From Paraburkholderia sp. FT54 (lineage in GTDB: Bacteria; Pseudomonadota; Gammaproteobacteria; Burkholderiales; Burkholderiaceae): a DNA stretch of 64,000 nucleotides. Of the stretch, positions 1 to 8,253 are shown in pieces. Numbering within the stretch: the first letter of the stretch is position 1; each line of letters opens with the position of its first letter. The notes beneath the pieces were generated by a model, which saw only the letters and a program-made list of their open reading frames with translations, was not told the origin of the DNA and did not search any database. Location: the NCBI RefSeq assembly GCF_031585635.1, contig NZ_CP134195.1, positions 2,170,001 to 2,234,000 on the forward strand, in the 5' to 3' direction. A program made the position numbers and the translations under genes.

Positions 1-179
1 CGGAAACCCAGATCGTCCGTGTTGATCACGTCGGACCGGTAGTTCTTATGATGAAAGAACATCGTGTACGGCAGCCAGCGCACGCCGAGATACATAAACT
101 CGTCATACTCGCGGATCTGCGGCGTCAACCGGTACACCTCGCGAACCGCCTCATCGTGCGTCAATGCGCGCCTGTCCAT
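1..179 (-). CDS. Partial CDS, N-terminus of a probable SGNH/GDSL-type hydrolase
   Basis: The gene starts with ATG at 179 after a good GAGGAGG ribosome site and runs off the left end of the window, so only about 59 residues are visible. The visible part ends in a SDVINTDDLGFR-like stretch. Such an N-terminal NTDxLGFR signature is common in SGNH/GDSL-type proteins encoded next to NodU-type carbamoyltransferases. It lies 20 bp after the small membrane protein gene and is the last visible gene of a four-gene minus-strand run. The hydrolase assignment is by analogy, because the catalytic Ser, Asp and His lie outside the window. The existence of a coding region here is much surer than the function. 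Confidence 0.5.
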   Translation of the reverse strand, partial: MDRRALTHDEAVREVYRLTPQIREYDEFMYLGVRWLPYTMFFHHKNYRSDVINTDDLGF

Positions 180-199
180 TCAACCTCCTCGTCTCGATG

Positions 200-421
200 T
201 CAGGAATTGCGGCTCGTGAACTGCTCTACGCTGCCCTGGTGAAGGCGCGCACCGTTCGTCCGGCAGATCGGAAACAGATGAAAGTAGGTTGATGCCCGTT
301 CGTGCTTACGCAAACGGAGCGTGTCCGAGACCAGCCGCGCGCATGCTCCGACCGGAACGACGAAGATGAAAAACGACAACGTGAGAACGACAAGCAACAC
401 AAATCTGAAGACCATTTTCAT
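200..421 (-). CDS. Small single-pass membrane protein of unknown function
   Basis: This 73-residue protein has one strongly hydrophobic N-terminal segment (about residues 3-27) that could be a membrane anchor or an uncleaved signal, followed by a polar tail rich in Arg, Thr and Ser. A GGGA sequence lies about six bases before the ATG. It sits 50 bp after the carbamoyltransferase gene and 20 bp before the probable hydrolase gene, all on the same strand, so it is very likely co-transcribed. Small membrane proteins are often found beside NodU-type carbamoyltransferases, but I do not recognise this one as DUF5989 or SxtJ. Its position suggests a membrane-associated helper in modifying a glycan or secondary product. 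That is inference only. Confidence 0.55.
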   Translation of the reverse strand: MKMVFRFVLLVVLTLSFFIFVVPVGACARLVSDTLRLRKHERASTYFHLFPICRTNGARLHQGSVEQFTSRNS

Positions 422-471
422 GGACGTCCCGAAGAATAAAACTGCATGGATACAGGGCGACGTCGCCCGGG

Positions 472-2313
472 TCAGTCGAGTGCGAATTCGGTGCGCCAGT
501 CGCCCTCCTCCACCAGTTCCGGCTGATCGGCCTTGCGCAGCACGAAGTTGCCCAACACGAGGTAATCCATCTGAGTGCGCATGAAGCAGAGGTAAGCATT
601 CGACGGCGTCTCGACGATCGGCTCCCCGCGCACGTTGAACGACGTGTTGACGAGGACCGGATAGTTCGTCTGTTGATGGAACGCTTCGAGAAGCTGCCTG
701 AAGCGTGGATTCGCGTCCTTGCCCACCGTCTGAACGCGCGCCGAGAAATCGACGTGTGTGACGGCGGGAATCGACGAGCGCACGCAGTTAAGCAGATCGA
801 TGCCAGTCAGCGCTTGCTGCGACGCGCTGACCGGCTTGCGATGGGTGGGCTGGACATCGACGACGAACAGCATGTACGGGCTCGCGCTGTCCAGACTGAA
901 CCACTCTTTCGCGTGCTCCTCCAGCACGGCCGGCGCGAACGGCCGGAACGACTCGCGGTTCTTGATCTTGAGATTCATCACGCTTTGCATCGTCTGGTTG
1001 CGCGGATCGCCGAGAATCGAGCGCGCGCCCAGTGCACGCGGCCCAAATTCCATGCGGCCCTGAAACCAGCCGACCACATTGCCCTCCGCGAGCAACCCGG
1101 CGACATGGGCCGGCAGAGCCTCGTCGGAGAGCCGCTCGAACACCGCACCGTGGCCGTTGAGAACGACCTCGATTTCCGCATTGCTATAGGACGTGCCGAG
1201 CAGCGTCGCTTTCATCCGGTCCGTCGATCCGAGCGTACGAGCGTGCCCCATCTGCATGTGCCAGCCCGCGAGCGCCGCCCCAAGCGCGCCACCTGCATCG
1301 CCGGCGGCTGGCTGCACCCAGATTCGGTCGAAGACCCGCGCCTTGAGTAGCTTGCCGTTCGCGACGCAATTCAGCGCGACGCCGCCCGCAAGACACAAGT
1401 TGCGCTGGCCCGTCTGCTTGCGTATCGTGCGGCCGATGCGCAGCATCGCTTCCTCGAGCACGCGCTGCACCGACGCGGCGAGGTCGAACTCACGCTTCGT
1501 GATGCGGCTCTCGGATGCGCGGCGTGGCCCGCCAAATAGCGTCGCGAACTCGTCGCTGACCATGCAGTTGCCGACTGCGTAATCAAGGTACTTCATGTTC
1601 AACCAGAAACTACCGTCCGGCTTCAGGTCGATCAGGTTGTCGAGAATCATGTCGTAGTAGACCGGCTCACCATACGGCGCGAGCCCCATCAACTTGTACT
1701 CGCCCGAATCGACCTTAAACCCACAGAAGTAGGTCATCGCTGAGTACAGCAGGCCGAGCGAGTGGGGAAAACGGATCTCCCAGACTGGGTGCAGGGTGTT
1801 CCGCTCACCAACCCACGCGCTGGTGGTCGCCCATTCGCCGACGCCGTCCACGCACAACACGGCTGCGTCCGGCAACGGACCCGGGAAGAACGCCGCCGAT
1901 GCATGCGACACATGATGATCGATGTAATGGACCGCCGGTACACGCGCGGATTCCCCAAAGCCCGTCTCCAGTTTCCGCCGAACTAGCCGTTTGACGAACA
2001 CCTTGTCGGTAAGCCAGTCCGGCATATCCGAAATGAACGAGCCGAAGCCGCGCGGACCGAAGGAGAAGTAGGTCGACACGATGCGGCCGAGTTTCTTGAC
2101 CGGATTCTCGTAGTAGAAGATCGCCGAGACATCCGCGAGCGTGACGCCGGCCTCGCGCAGACAATAACGCAGCGCATTCAGCGGAAAGCCCGAATCGTGC
2201 CGGATCCGCGTGAAGCGCTCCTCCTGCGCCGCGGCGACGATCTCGCCGTCGCGGACTATTGCTGCCGCGCTATCGTGATAACCGAATGAAACGCCAATGA
2301 CATATGAACTCAC
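472..2313 (-). CDS. O-carbamoyltransferase, NodU/CmcH family
   Basis: This protein of about 613 residues belongs to the NodU/CmcH/NovN family, which transfers a carbamoyl group from carbamoyl phosphate (through carbamoyl-AMP) to a hydroxyl on a sugar or natural product. The N-terminal ASKHA-like part has GVSFGYHDSAAA, then the metal-binding stretch DHHVSHASAAFF, and a nucleotide-binding LAGGVALNCVANGK. The C-terminal family signature FQGRMEFGPRALGARSI and NTSFNVRGEPIVETP are also present. I chose the GTG at 2313 because the family N-terminus (SYVIGVSFG) starts there; a longer upstream frame is non-homologous and runs into the neighbour. The gene follows the HDO gene by 37 bp and precedes a small membrane protein gene. 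The acceptor cannot be read from the sequence; a polysaccharide or a small metabolite are both possible. Confidence 0.9.
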   Translation of the reverse strand: MSSYVIGVSFGYHDSAAAIVRDGEIVAAAQEERFTRIRHDSGFPLNALRYCLREAGVTLADVSAIFYYENPVKKLGRIVSTYFSFGPRGFGSFISDMPDWLTDKVFVKRLVRRKLETGFGESARVPAVHYIDHHVSHASAAFFPGPLPDAAVLCVDGVGEWATTSAWVGERNTLHPVWEIRFPHSLGLLYSAMTYFCGFKVDSGEYKLMGLAPYGEPVYYDMILDNLIDLKPDGSFWLNMKYLDYAVGNCMVSDEFATLFGGPRRASESRITKREFDLAASVQRVLEEAMLRIGRTIRKQTGQRNLCLAGGVALNCVANGKLLKARVFDRIWVQPAAGDAGGALGAALAGWHMQMGHARTLGSTDRMKATLLGTSYSNAEIEVVLNGHGAVFERLSDEALPAHVAGLLAEGNVVGWFQGRMEFGPRALGARSILGDPRNQTMQSVMNLKIKNRESFRPFAPAVLEEHAKEWFSLDSASPYMLFVVDVQPTHRKPVSASQQALTGIDLLNCVRSSIPAVTHVDFSARVQTVGKDANPRFRQLLEAFHQQTNYPVLVNTSFNVRGEPIVETPSNAYLCFMRTQMDYLVLGNFVLRKADQPELVEEGDWRTEFALD

Positions 2314-2350
2314 TGTCAGATCCCTTTTCCGATGTGCAACGCGTGAATCT

Positions 2351-4513
2351 TCAAACGGTATACGTCGACTTCGCGAACACGTCCTTCCAGCTGCGTCGCG
2401 GAATCGCGAGCGCACGGAAGCCGGTCCATACACGCCGCCACTGCGCGCTCGACGCTGCCGGGCTGGCCGTGGCCAGCGCCGCATCCATATATAGTTCGAT
2501 TGCTTGCAGTGCCATGGCGGAGTGCCCGGTGGAAACGTTGTCGATCGTGTTGTGCAGATCAACGAAGCGGGTATCGAACTTGTAGTGGCGAAGTTCGTCG
2601 CGCGCGGTGCGGTACGCGCCTCCGACGCCCGACAACTCCATCGCCAGATTCAGCCCGAGCGTTTCCGGCAAAAAGCGGCGCGGAAACTGAGAGATCGACA
2701 GCCAGAACGCGGGCACTTCGAAAGCAGCGTCGCTGAACACCTCGCTCATTGCGAATGCGCGGCTCCTGAAATCAGGCAGATCGATACCCATCTGCCGCAT
2801 CAAGTCGCGATAGATATTTGGATGGTTAAGTTGCGTGTCGCCGTTGCCGATCTCGTCAGAAAAGATCCGGTAGAGCAGCATGCCGATGCCGGTCTCCACA
2901 TGCCCGGCGTTGGTCCACCGCTGCACCCAGCCGCCGTCGACAAAGATCATTGGGCAGAGCTGTACGGCCTCCTGGATCACCTGTTCGCGCGGCTTGTCGA
3001 TGTCCTGGCAGCCTGCATACGACTGCGCCTGACGCAGCGCCCGATCCTCGAACCAATGGCGCAGACTTTCATGCGTGTAGTCGGCGAATGGCAGCGCGTC
3101 CGGATCCCGGTCGGCGATCCCGGCTGCACGCGCGAGCCACGTTTGCGCGAATGCGCGCGCGTCGTCGAAGACAGTCGAGTTGTTCTCGTGGTTAAGCAAC
3201 CGGTGATACAACTCGCGCGCACCCACCTTCCCGCTCGCGGCGCGCACGGGTTCCGCTTCGACGCGAGTAAGCGCCACGGCTTCGGAAACGCGATGCTCGC
3301 GCGACACAGACGGGGCGTATTGAGCTGATGTTGTAACCCGCGAGCTATTCGTGGAGGGCCCTGCCGACGTGCCGGCAGACAGCGATGCGATCCACGTGCG
3401 CATCACATCAAGTTCTTTATCGGAAAACACCCGAAACATCGGGCCACCGAACGCGACCAGCCTGGTCAGCAACAGGCTCTGTTCGGGATGGCCGCGCACG
3501 ATCCAGCGCGAGTGTGCGAGATCGCGGACAAAATGCTCGGGATCCTGTACTACGGAGTCGTCGAATGGACGGTCCGCGAGCTGGAGCCGATTGTGGTAAC
3601 CCACCGCGAAGCGGGATTTTCGGCGGATCAATTCGACCATCGCGACCGTCGGATCGAGCAGAAGCTCGCGCACGTGCCGAGCGATTGCGGCGTGCCACGC
3701 GCCCTGCAGATGCATCGACATACGGTGTCCGCGTTCGATGCGCGCCACCATGGCCGACGAGTCGATGCCCGGGCCGCCGAGCATCCGGCCTATTGCCTGC
3801 TCGATGTGGCGTTGCGCGGCCTGCCTGGATGCATCATGCCGCGCCGTCAGATATGGATGTTCACGTGTGGCGTCGCTGGCGCATAGCAATGCGTCGACGA
3901 CCGGCGAAATCGGGACCTGCACCTCGAACATCGCCGCGCCGAAAATTTCAGGACCATATGCGCCGGGACTCAGCGACAACGCCAGCCAGCAAGCCGCGAG
4001 GTCCGCCGATGTCGGCAGCAGTCCGGCCTGCTCCGCGAACATCGGCGAATCGATCGTCGGTAGATACTGGCCGGTATGTTCGAGTAATTGACGATACAGG
4101 CGAGCATGATTGCGCGCGAGGGAAAAATCGCCGACATGCCACAGGTGCGCCGCATGCGCGTGCGCAGGCACCGGCTCATGGCAGTTTGCTGCGTGCACGA
4201 AGTTCTGCAGCACGCAGCCCGGTGCGAGTCCCACTGGAGCATATTGCGCTGAGACGAAGCGAACAGTAGCGGACGTGCACTCGATCGAATGGCGGGCCAG
4301 TTGATCGGATCGCCAATGCTCAGCGCGCGCGTTCAGTAGCCCGACCAGATCGCCAGCATCCACGCACGGATTTGTTGCGTCACGAGAACCGGATCCCAGC
4401 ACCGCATTGTCATCCTCAAGAAATGATTCGATATATGCTTTTGCCGCACCGCGCACCTCGACATGCGCCTGCTCCAGATTCATTATCTGATAGTAAAGGT
4501 GCGCACTCATCAT
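2351..4513 (-). CDS. Two-domain heme-oxygenase-like diiron protein (iron-containing redox enzyme family)
   Basis: This 720-residue protein looks like a duplicated heme-oxygenase-like diiron oxidase/oxygenase (HDO). The C-terminal copy (about 430-680) has the expected pattern of metal ligands on helices: E554 and H564, then E626, then H654, D658 and H664. The N-terminal copy (about 110-245) aligns by eye with the same spacing and keeps H136, H226 and H236. The acidic positions are changed there (H126 for E554, F196 for E626, R230 for D658), so it may not bind iron. A middle segment (about 255-380) ends in a GGPMF...WI motif. Known HDO members act in natural-product pathways on amines, fatty acids or amino acids; this substrate is unknown. 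The ATG at 4513 or the next ATG at 4510 could be the start, each close to a GGA. It is the first gene of the run with the carbamoyltransferase. Confidence 0.75.
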   Translation of the reverse strand: MMSAHLYYQIMNLEQAHVEVRGAAKAYIESFLEDDNAVLGSGSRDATNPCVDAGDLVGLLNARAEHWRSDQLARHSIECTSATVRFVSAQYAPVGLAPGCVLQNFVHAANCHEPVPAHAHAAHLWHVGDFSLARNHARLYRQLLEHTGQYLPTIDSPMFAEQAGLLPTSADLAACWLALSLSPGAYGPEIFGAAMFEVQVPISPVVDALLCASDATREHPYLTARHDASRQAAQRHIEQAIGRMLGGPGIDSSAMVARIERGHRMSMHLQGAWHAAIARHVRELLLDPTVAMVELIRRKSRFAVGYHNRLQLADRPFDDSVVQDPEHFVRDLAHSRWIVRGHPEQSLLLTRLVAFGGPMFRVFSDKELDVMRTWIASLSAGTSAGPSTNSSRVTTSAQYAPSVSREHRVSEAVALTRVEAEPVRAASGKVGARELYHRLLNHENNSTVFDDARAFAQTWLARAAGIADRDPDALPFADYTHESLRHWFEDRALRQAQSYAGCQDIDKPREQVIQEAVQLCPMIFVDGGWVQRWTNAGHVETGIGMLLYRIFSDEIGNGDTQLNHPNIYRDLMRQMGIDLPDFRSRAFAMSEVFSDAAFEVPAFWLSISQFPRRFLPETLGLNLAMELSGVGGAYRTARDELRHYKFDTRFVDLHNTIDNVSTGHSAMALQAIELYMDAALATASPAASSAQWRRVWTGFRALAIPRRSWKDVFAKSTYTV

Positions 4514-4918
4514 TTTCCATTCATCGAAAAATGAGCTTGTTATTTATCAAGATTTCACGTGAAAAAGACTGCTCGAATTTTATGGATTTTCTGTTAAATT
4601 TGAATGTTACAAGTACATTCATTTAAAATGGAGATATCCAACCCATCCGACCGACGATTCTCGAACACCATCAGCATGATCAATCCATGAATGCAGAAAA
4701 TCCACTAAATGGATGAGCATCGCGGAATTCGTCTCCCTCACTAAATGTGGGATTAACACCTGCCGCAGGGTTGTGTGTTAAATCCAGCCGCGATTCCACC
4801 CGGGATTCGCCTCCAGCGCTCACTCGATTATCGAATCGAAAAATCTTGCTTTCAACGAATTGCTCTGGACAATCCACAAGCTGCTCTCCAAGATTCACAT
4901 TCTTCTCCGTCGCCTTAA
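4514..4918. other. AT-rich intergenic region upstream of the HDO operon
   Basis: No convincing gene lies in these 405 bases. The first 110 bases are markedly AT-rich compared with the surroundings and must hold the promoter of the leftward HDO-carbamoyltransferase run, although I could not fix -35 and -10 hexamers. The region ends at the TAA (4916-4918) that was duplicated when the insertion sequence landed. Confidence 0.5.
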
Positions 4919-4935
4919 GAGACGGTTTCATAAAG
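4919..4935 (+). repeat. Left terminal inverted repeat of the IS5-family element
   Basis: This 17-base end pairs with 5816-5832 with two mismatches (positions 3 and 13). It lies nine bases beyond the transposase stop codon and directly after the TAA target duplication. Confidence 0.85.
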
Positions 4936-5745
4936 ACTGTTGAGCTCGCTGAAGGGTGTTCCAACAGATCAAGCAACAGCCGAGTTTGAGGAACGCTTCA
5001 TGGATGTCAGCGCGACGTTCGAAGCGAATACGTAGACGACGGAAATGATGCAGCCAGGCATGTGTACGCTCGACAACCCAACGGACTTTGCCAAGGCCAC
5101 TGCCGTGCGGGTGGCCACGCCGCGCGATGCTAGTGGGAATACTGCGCTCATGGAGAGCGCGTCGGTATTTGTCGTGGTCGTAACCTCGGTCAGCGTAGAC
5201 ACGGCCAGGACGGCTCAGCGGCCGCCCGCGCCTGCCGGCGATCGGTACGATGGCCTCAATCAACGGCACGAGTTGGGTGACATCGTTACGATTGGCGCCA
5301 GTCAGGATTGCCGCGATGGGCGTTCCGTTGGCATCGGTGGCGAGGTGGTGCCTGGATCCGGGTCGCGCTCGATCGGTGGGGTTCGGACCAGTTTTTCGCC
5401 CGCCCCAACCGCGCGAATCGACGACGAATCCACGACCACGCGCGAGAAGTCGATCTTGTCCATCGCTCGCAACCTCGCCAGAAGCACTGCGTGCAATCGA
5501 TCCCATATGCCGGCTTGTTGCCAATCGCGTAGCCTTCGCCAGCAACTGACGCCGGAGCCGCATCCCATTTCTGCTGGCAAATCTCACCACCGGATACCGG
5601 TCTTTAGCACGAACAGGATACCGGTCAGCGCAGCCCGATCCGGAACTGGCTTGCGGCCCGGATACTTGAAGCGGCGTGGCTTCGCTGGTGGTAGCAGTGG
5701 CTCGATCAGTGTCCACAGTTCGTCGTCGATGATTGGTTTGCCCAT
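4928..5745 (-). pseudogene. IS5-family transposase, split by a stop codon and a frameshift
   Basis: Translation from ATG 5745 (MGKPIIDDELWTLIEPLLPP) gives a DUF4096 N-terminal domain with the usual KTGIRW stretch. An in-frame TGA at 5584-5586 (codon 54) replaces the Glu expected in IRWEDLP. The frame then continues through SRVVVDSSSIRAVGAGEK to a run of five A (minus strand; T at 5392-5396). A -1 slip there joins the second frame, KTGPNPTDRARPGSRHH onwards. A programmed -1 frameshift at an A-run in this place is normal for IS427-type elements. The stop codon is not, and should inactivate the transposase. The rest holds DDE elements such as YADRGYDHDKYR and the C-terminal RRLRIRFERRADIHEAF, ending at 4928. 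Confidence 0.85.
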
Positions 5746-5815
5746 CTCCTCGATCCTGTTATCACAACGATCGAGGTTAACAGGTTGCGTTACGGGTTAA
5801 CAGCCCCTACGAAGC

Positions 5816-5832
5816 CTTTTTGAAACCGTTTC
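5816..5832 (-). repeat. Right terminal inverted repeat of the IS5-family element
   Basis: This is the partner of the repeat at 4919-4935, read on the minus strand as GAAACGGTTTCAAAAAG. It is followed by the second TAA of the target duplication at 5833-5835. The transposase promoter must lie between this end and the start codon at 5745. Confidence 0.85.
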
Positions 5833-5835
5833 TAA

Positions 5836-6360
5836 GAGCAAACCCCGTCTCTGGGCGCACTCACGCTAAACAAAATCTCTACGAAAGACCTTAAGCATGT
5901 GTCGCCGGCAGGTTCAAGGAAAGCAGGACGCACGGCGATACGATAAATGAAGGTCATTAAAATGGCGTGCATCTATTTCTAATTGATCAGCAGAGATCTG
6001 ACTCTATTTAGTTTCATATGAAGCTCTGATCTCGTCAAGCGTTATGTATCAGCCAAGAAAAAATTTGACGATTATTTACAATCCCGGATTTGTGAAAACA
6101 TTTTCAGAATTTCGGTATTTTTCGAATTCATTACACATGATTATGCGCGACGGATATAATCCGGTGATGCAAACATCGATAATGTTATTCAAATTGCATG
6201 AAATGGCAGCGCCATCTTATGAATGCCAACTCGATAATGAGAGGGAGAGAACACGCCGGGACTTGCAGGATAAGGATGTGGACAAAGATGCCAAGAGAAT
6301 CTTAATACCAAGATAGGTATTCTTGTCTCAAGATACACGTTGTTGAACAAACTCCATGTC
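5836..6360. other. AT-rich region without a convincing gene
   Basis: This 525-base stretch between the insertion sequence and the integrase remnant is much richer in A and T than the rest of the window. A 90-codon plus-strand frame (6044-6316) exists, but it has no ribosome site and no recognisable domain. The base composition fits foreign or decaying DNA at an island edge. Confidence 0.5.
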
Positions 6361-7024
6361 ATGAAAATCAGCCTCACGCCCTCCGGTCCGGACGCAGTCG
6401 TCCCATGGGAATCGCTGCGGCTGCCGCACGAGGTCGATGGTTCGTCGGGCGCCTTGCGTGCGCCGCGCAGATCTGCACGCTCGACGCGGATAACGATTAC
6501 GCAGTCGTTCAGGCATGGCTGTCGCTGCACGAATCCACGGCGACGCATCGTGCTTAACGTAAGGAAGCCGAGCGCCTACGCGGCACCAGTCGATCCACCG
6601 TGCTCGACCCGTCCCACGCCTTTACCGAGGGCGAGTGGATGCTCGTGCATAGCATTGCTGACGGACTCGAGTGGTCATATGGCTGGGAGGTGCCTGCGGC
6701 GCAATGCCTGCGCTTTGTGCTGAATTTTGCGTATGCGATCGGCCTACGCGTGAGCGAACTGACCGGCGTCTCCCTCGGCGACATCGAAGCCGATGCCCGG
6801 GCGATCATTGCGTGAGCGTTATCGGGAAAGATCGCAAGACAGGTAAGGTTGCGCTGCCGCCGCAGGCACGCACTGCGCTGGACCGTTCTCTGGTAGAACG
6901 GAAACTGCCCGTCACGCCGGCCCGATGGCGTCCCGCCACGCCGCTCACTGGCAGTCTCGAGCAGGCCAGTGTGGCAGGCATCAGCACGCCGCACACTGGG
7001 GAAACCGCCGCGGCTTCGAAATAG
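6361..7024 (+). pseudogene. Decayed tyrosine recombinase/site-specific integrase
   Basis: Pieces of one integrase can be followed through several frames. One frame gives LPHEVDGSSGALRAP (about 6418-6465). A second gives LDADNDYAVVQAWLSLHES, the SAM-like DNA-binding part, ending at TAA 6556-6558. After an internal deletion, a third (6600-6815) gives SHAFTEGEWM and YAIGLRVSELTGVSLGDIE, with the catalytic Arg of box I. A last frame gives GKDRKTGKVALPPQARTALDR up to a stop at 7022-7024. The C-terminal H-x-x-R and Tyr nucleophile region is missing, so the protein cannot be active. It marks former mobile DNA next to the insertion sequence and the carbamoyltransferase operon. Confidence 0.85.
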
Positions 7025-7234
7025 GCTGGCCATTGATATCCCCGTTACGATACCCTGTAGTTTTGCTAACTACCTGGAGGATATCGAAAGCGGAATCAGA
7101 TTTATAGAGGACCGGTTTTCAATTGAAGTAAGAAACGCTCTACGTCCCCAAAAACGAAAGGGTGCATTACCTGCTCAGTGCGCGCTTCGTTTTCCTGAAG
7201 AAGGTACAGCACTGGCACAACCTACGGCTGAAAC

Positions 7235-7270
7235 AAAAACGGGCGCCGTGTAGTTGACCGGCGCCCGTTT
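7235..7270 (-). terminator. Intrinsic terminator downstream of galU
   Basis: A perfect 12-bp inverted repeat (7237-7248 with 7259-7270, loop of 10) reads on the minus strand as a GC-rich stem followed by TTTTTGTTT. It lies 65 bp after the galU stop and fits a rho-independent terminator for that gene. A related sequence occurs after the thiolase gene at 62.3 kb. Confidence 0.8.
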
Positions 7271-7335
7271 CAATGTGCGCGATGCTGCTGCGCGTTACTT
7301 CTGCAGGGTGAGTCCGCAGCGACCACTGACGCCGC

Positions 7336-8253
7336 TTAAGCCACCTCCACCGCAAACTGCGCCGTCACACCATCCTGCCTATTAGTCTGCATATACGCCT
7401 GCAAATAAGTCTCGAATTCCGCCTTCACTTCCGGATGCCGCAGCGCGAATTCCACCGTCGCCTTCAGATACCCCAGCTTGCTGCCGCAATCGAACCGCGT
7501 GCCGAAGTAACGATACGCGAGCACCTGCTCTTCGGTCAGCAGCGATTGCACCGCGTCGGTCAATTGCAGCTCACCGCCCGCACCGGGCTTCAATGCACGA
7601 ATGTGCTTGAAGATGGTCGGCATCAGCACATAGCGGCCCACCACGCCAAGATTCGACGGCGCCTTGTCCGGCGCCGGCTTCTCGACAATGCCGGACAGCT
7701 TGATCACGTTGTCTTCCCACTCGCGGCCATCCACCACGCCGTACGACCGGCTGTCCTCGCGCGCGATGGTTTCCACGCCGATCACCGAGCTGTGATAGTG
7801 ATTGAAGGTGTCGACGAGCTGGCTCATCACCGGCTTCGAGCTGTGCAGCAGGTCGTCGGCCAGAATCACGGCGAACGGGCTCTCGCCCACCAGCTTCTCG
7901 GCGCACAGCACCGCATGGCCGAGGCCGAGCGCTTCGGCCTGACGCACATAGAAACAGTCCACGTTGGCCGGCTTGATGCTGCGCACCAGATCGAGCAGCT
8001 TCTGCTTGTTACGCGCCTCGAGTTCGGCTTCGATCTCGTAGGACTTGTCGAAGTGATCTTCGATGGCGCGCTTGCTGCGGCCCGTCACGAAGATCATCTC
8101 GGTGATGCCGGCGGCAATCGCTTCTTCAACTGCGTATTGAATCAGCGGCTTGTCGACGATCGGAAGCATTTCCTTGGGACTTGCTTTGGTAGCCGGCAGG
8201 AATCGTGTCCCGAGGCCCGCTACGGGAAACACGGCTTTGGTGACTTTCAGCAT
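7336..8253 (-). CDS. galU: UTP-glucose-1-phosphate uridylyltransferase (GalU/BceT)
   Basis: This 305-residue cytoplasmic enzyme makes UDP-glucose from UTP and glucose-1-phosphate. That supplies glucose and, through UDP-glucose dehydrogenase, glucuronic acid for the exopolysaccharide. The pyrophosphorylase signature GLGTRFLPATKASPKEMLPI is close to the N-terminus, followed by KPLIQYAVEEA, the uridine-binding GLGHAVLCA, and ILADDLL with a metal-binding Asp. I start at ATG 8253 because the family begins MxKVTKAVFPVAGLGTR and a GGGA lies nine bases before it. The longer reading frame upstream is not conserved. In cepacian loci the corresponding gene is bceT, next to acyltransferase bceS as here. 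The gene ends in a strong terminator. Confidence 0.95.
   Translation of the reverse strand: MLKVTKAVFPVAGLGTRFLPATKASPKEMLPIVDKPLIQYAVEEAIAAGITEMIFVTGRSKRAIEDHFDKSYEIEAELEARNKQKLLDLVRSIKPANVDCFYVRQAEALGLGHAVLCAEKLVGESPFAVILADDLLHSSKPVMSQLVDTFNHYHSSVIGVETIAREDSRSYGVVDGREWEDNVIKLSGIVEKPAPDKAPSNLGVVGRYVLMPTIFKHIRALKPGAGGELQLTDAVQSLLTEEQVLAYRYFGTRFDCGSKLGYLKATVEFALRHPEVKAEFETYLQAYMQTNRQDGVTAQFAVEVA

Larger units (their letters stand above)
4919..5832 (-). mobile_element. IS5-family insertion sequence (IS427/IS1031-like), 914 bp
   Basis: The element is bounded by imperfect inverted repeats: GAGACGGTTTCATAAAG at the left end and, read inwards, GAAACGGTTTCAAAAAG at the right end (15 of 17 match). 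The trinucleotide TAA flanks both sides (4916-4918 and 5833-5835). A 3-bp TNA target duplication is typical of part of the IS5 family. Inside is a DUF4096/DDE-type transposase on the minus strand. The target site lies in the AT-rich gap between the HDO operon and an integrase remnant. The intact duplication indicates simple insertion without later rearrangement. The transposase is broken, so the copy is probably not autonomous. Confidence 0.9.

Noticed and set aside
4680..4976. A 98-codon minus-strand frame running into the insertion sequence
   Set aside because: It crosses the element's left end and target duplication, so it cannot be an original gene.
6044..6316. A 90-codon frame in AT-rich DNA
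   Set aside because: There is no ribosome site and no domain, and the composition suggests non-coding or decayed DNA. It could be a foreign small gene but nothing supports that.
6969..7253. A 94-codon frame after the integrase remnant
   Set aside because: It begins inside the pseudogene, ends in the galU terminator and matches no family I know.
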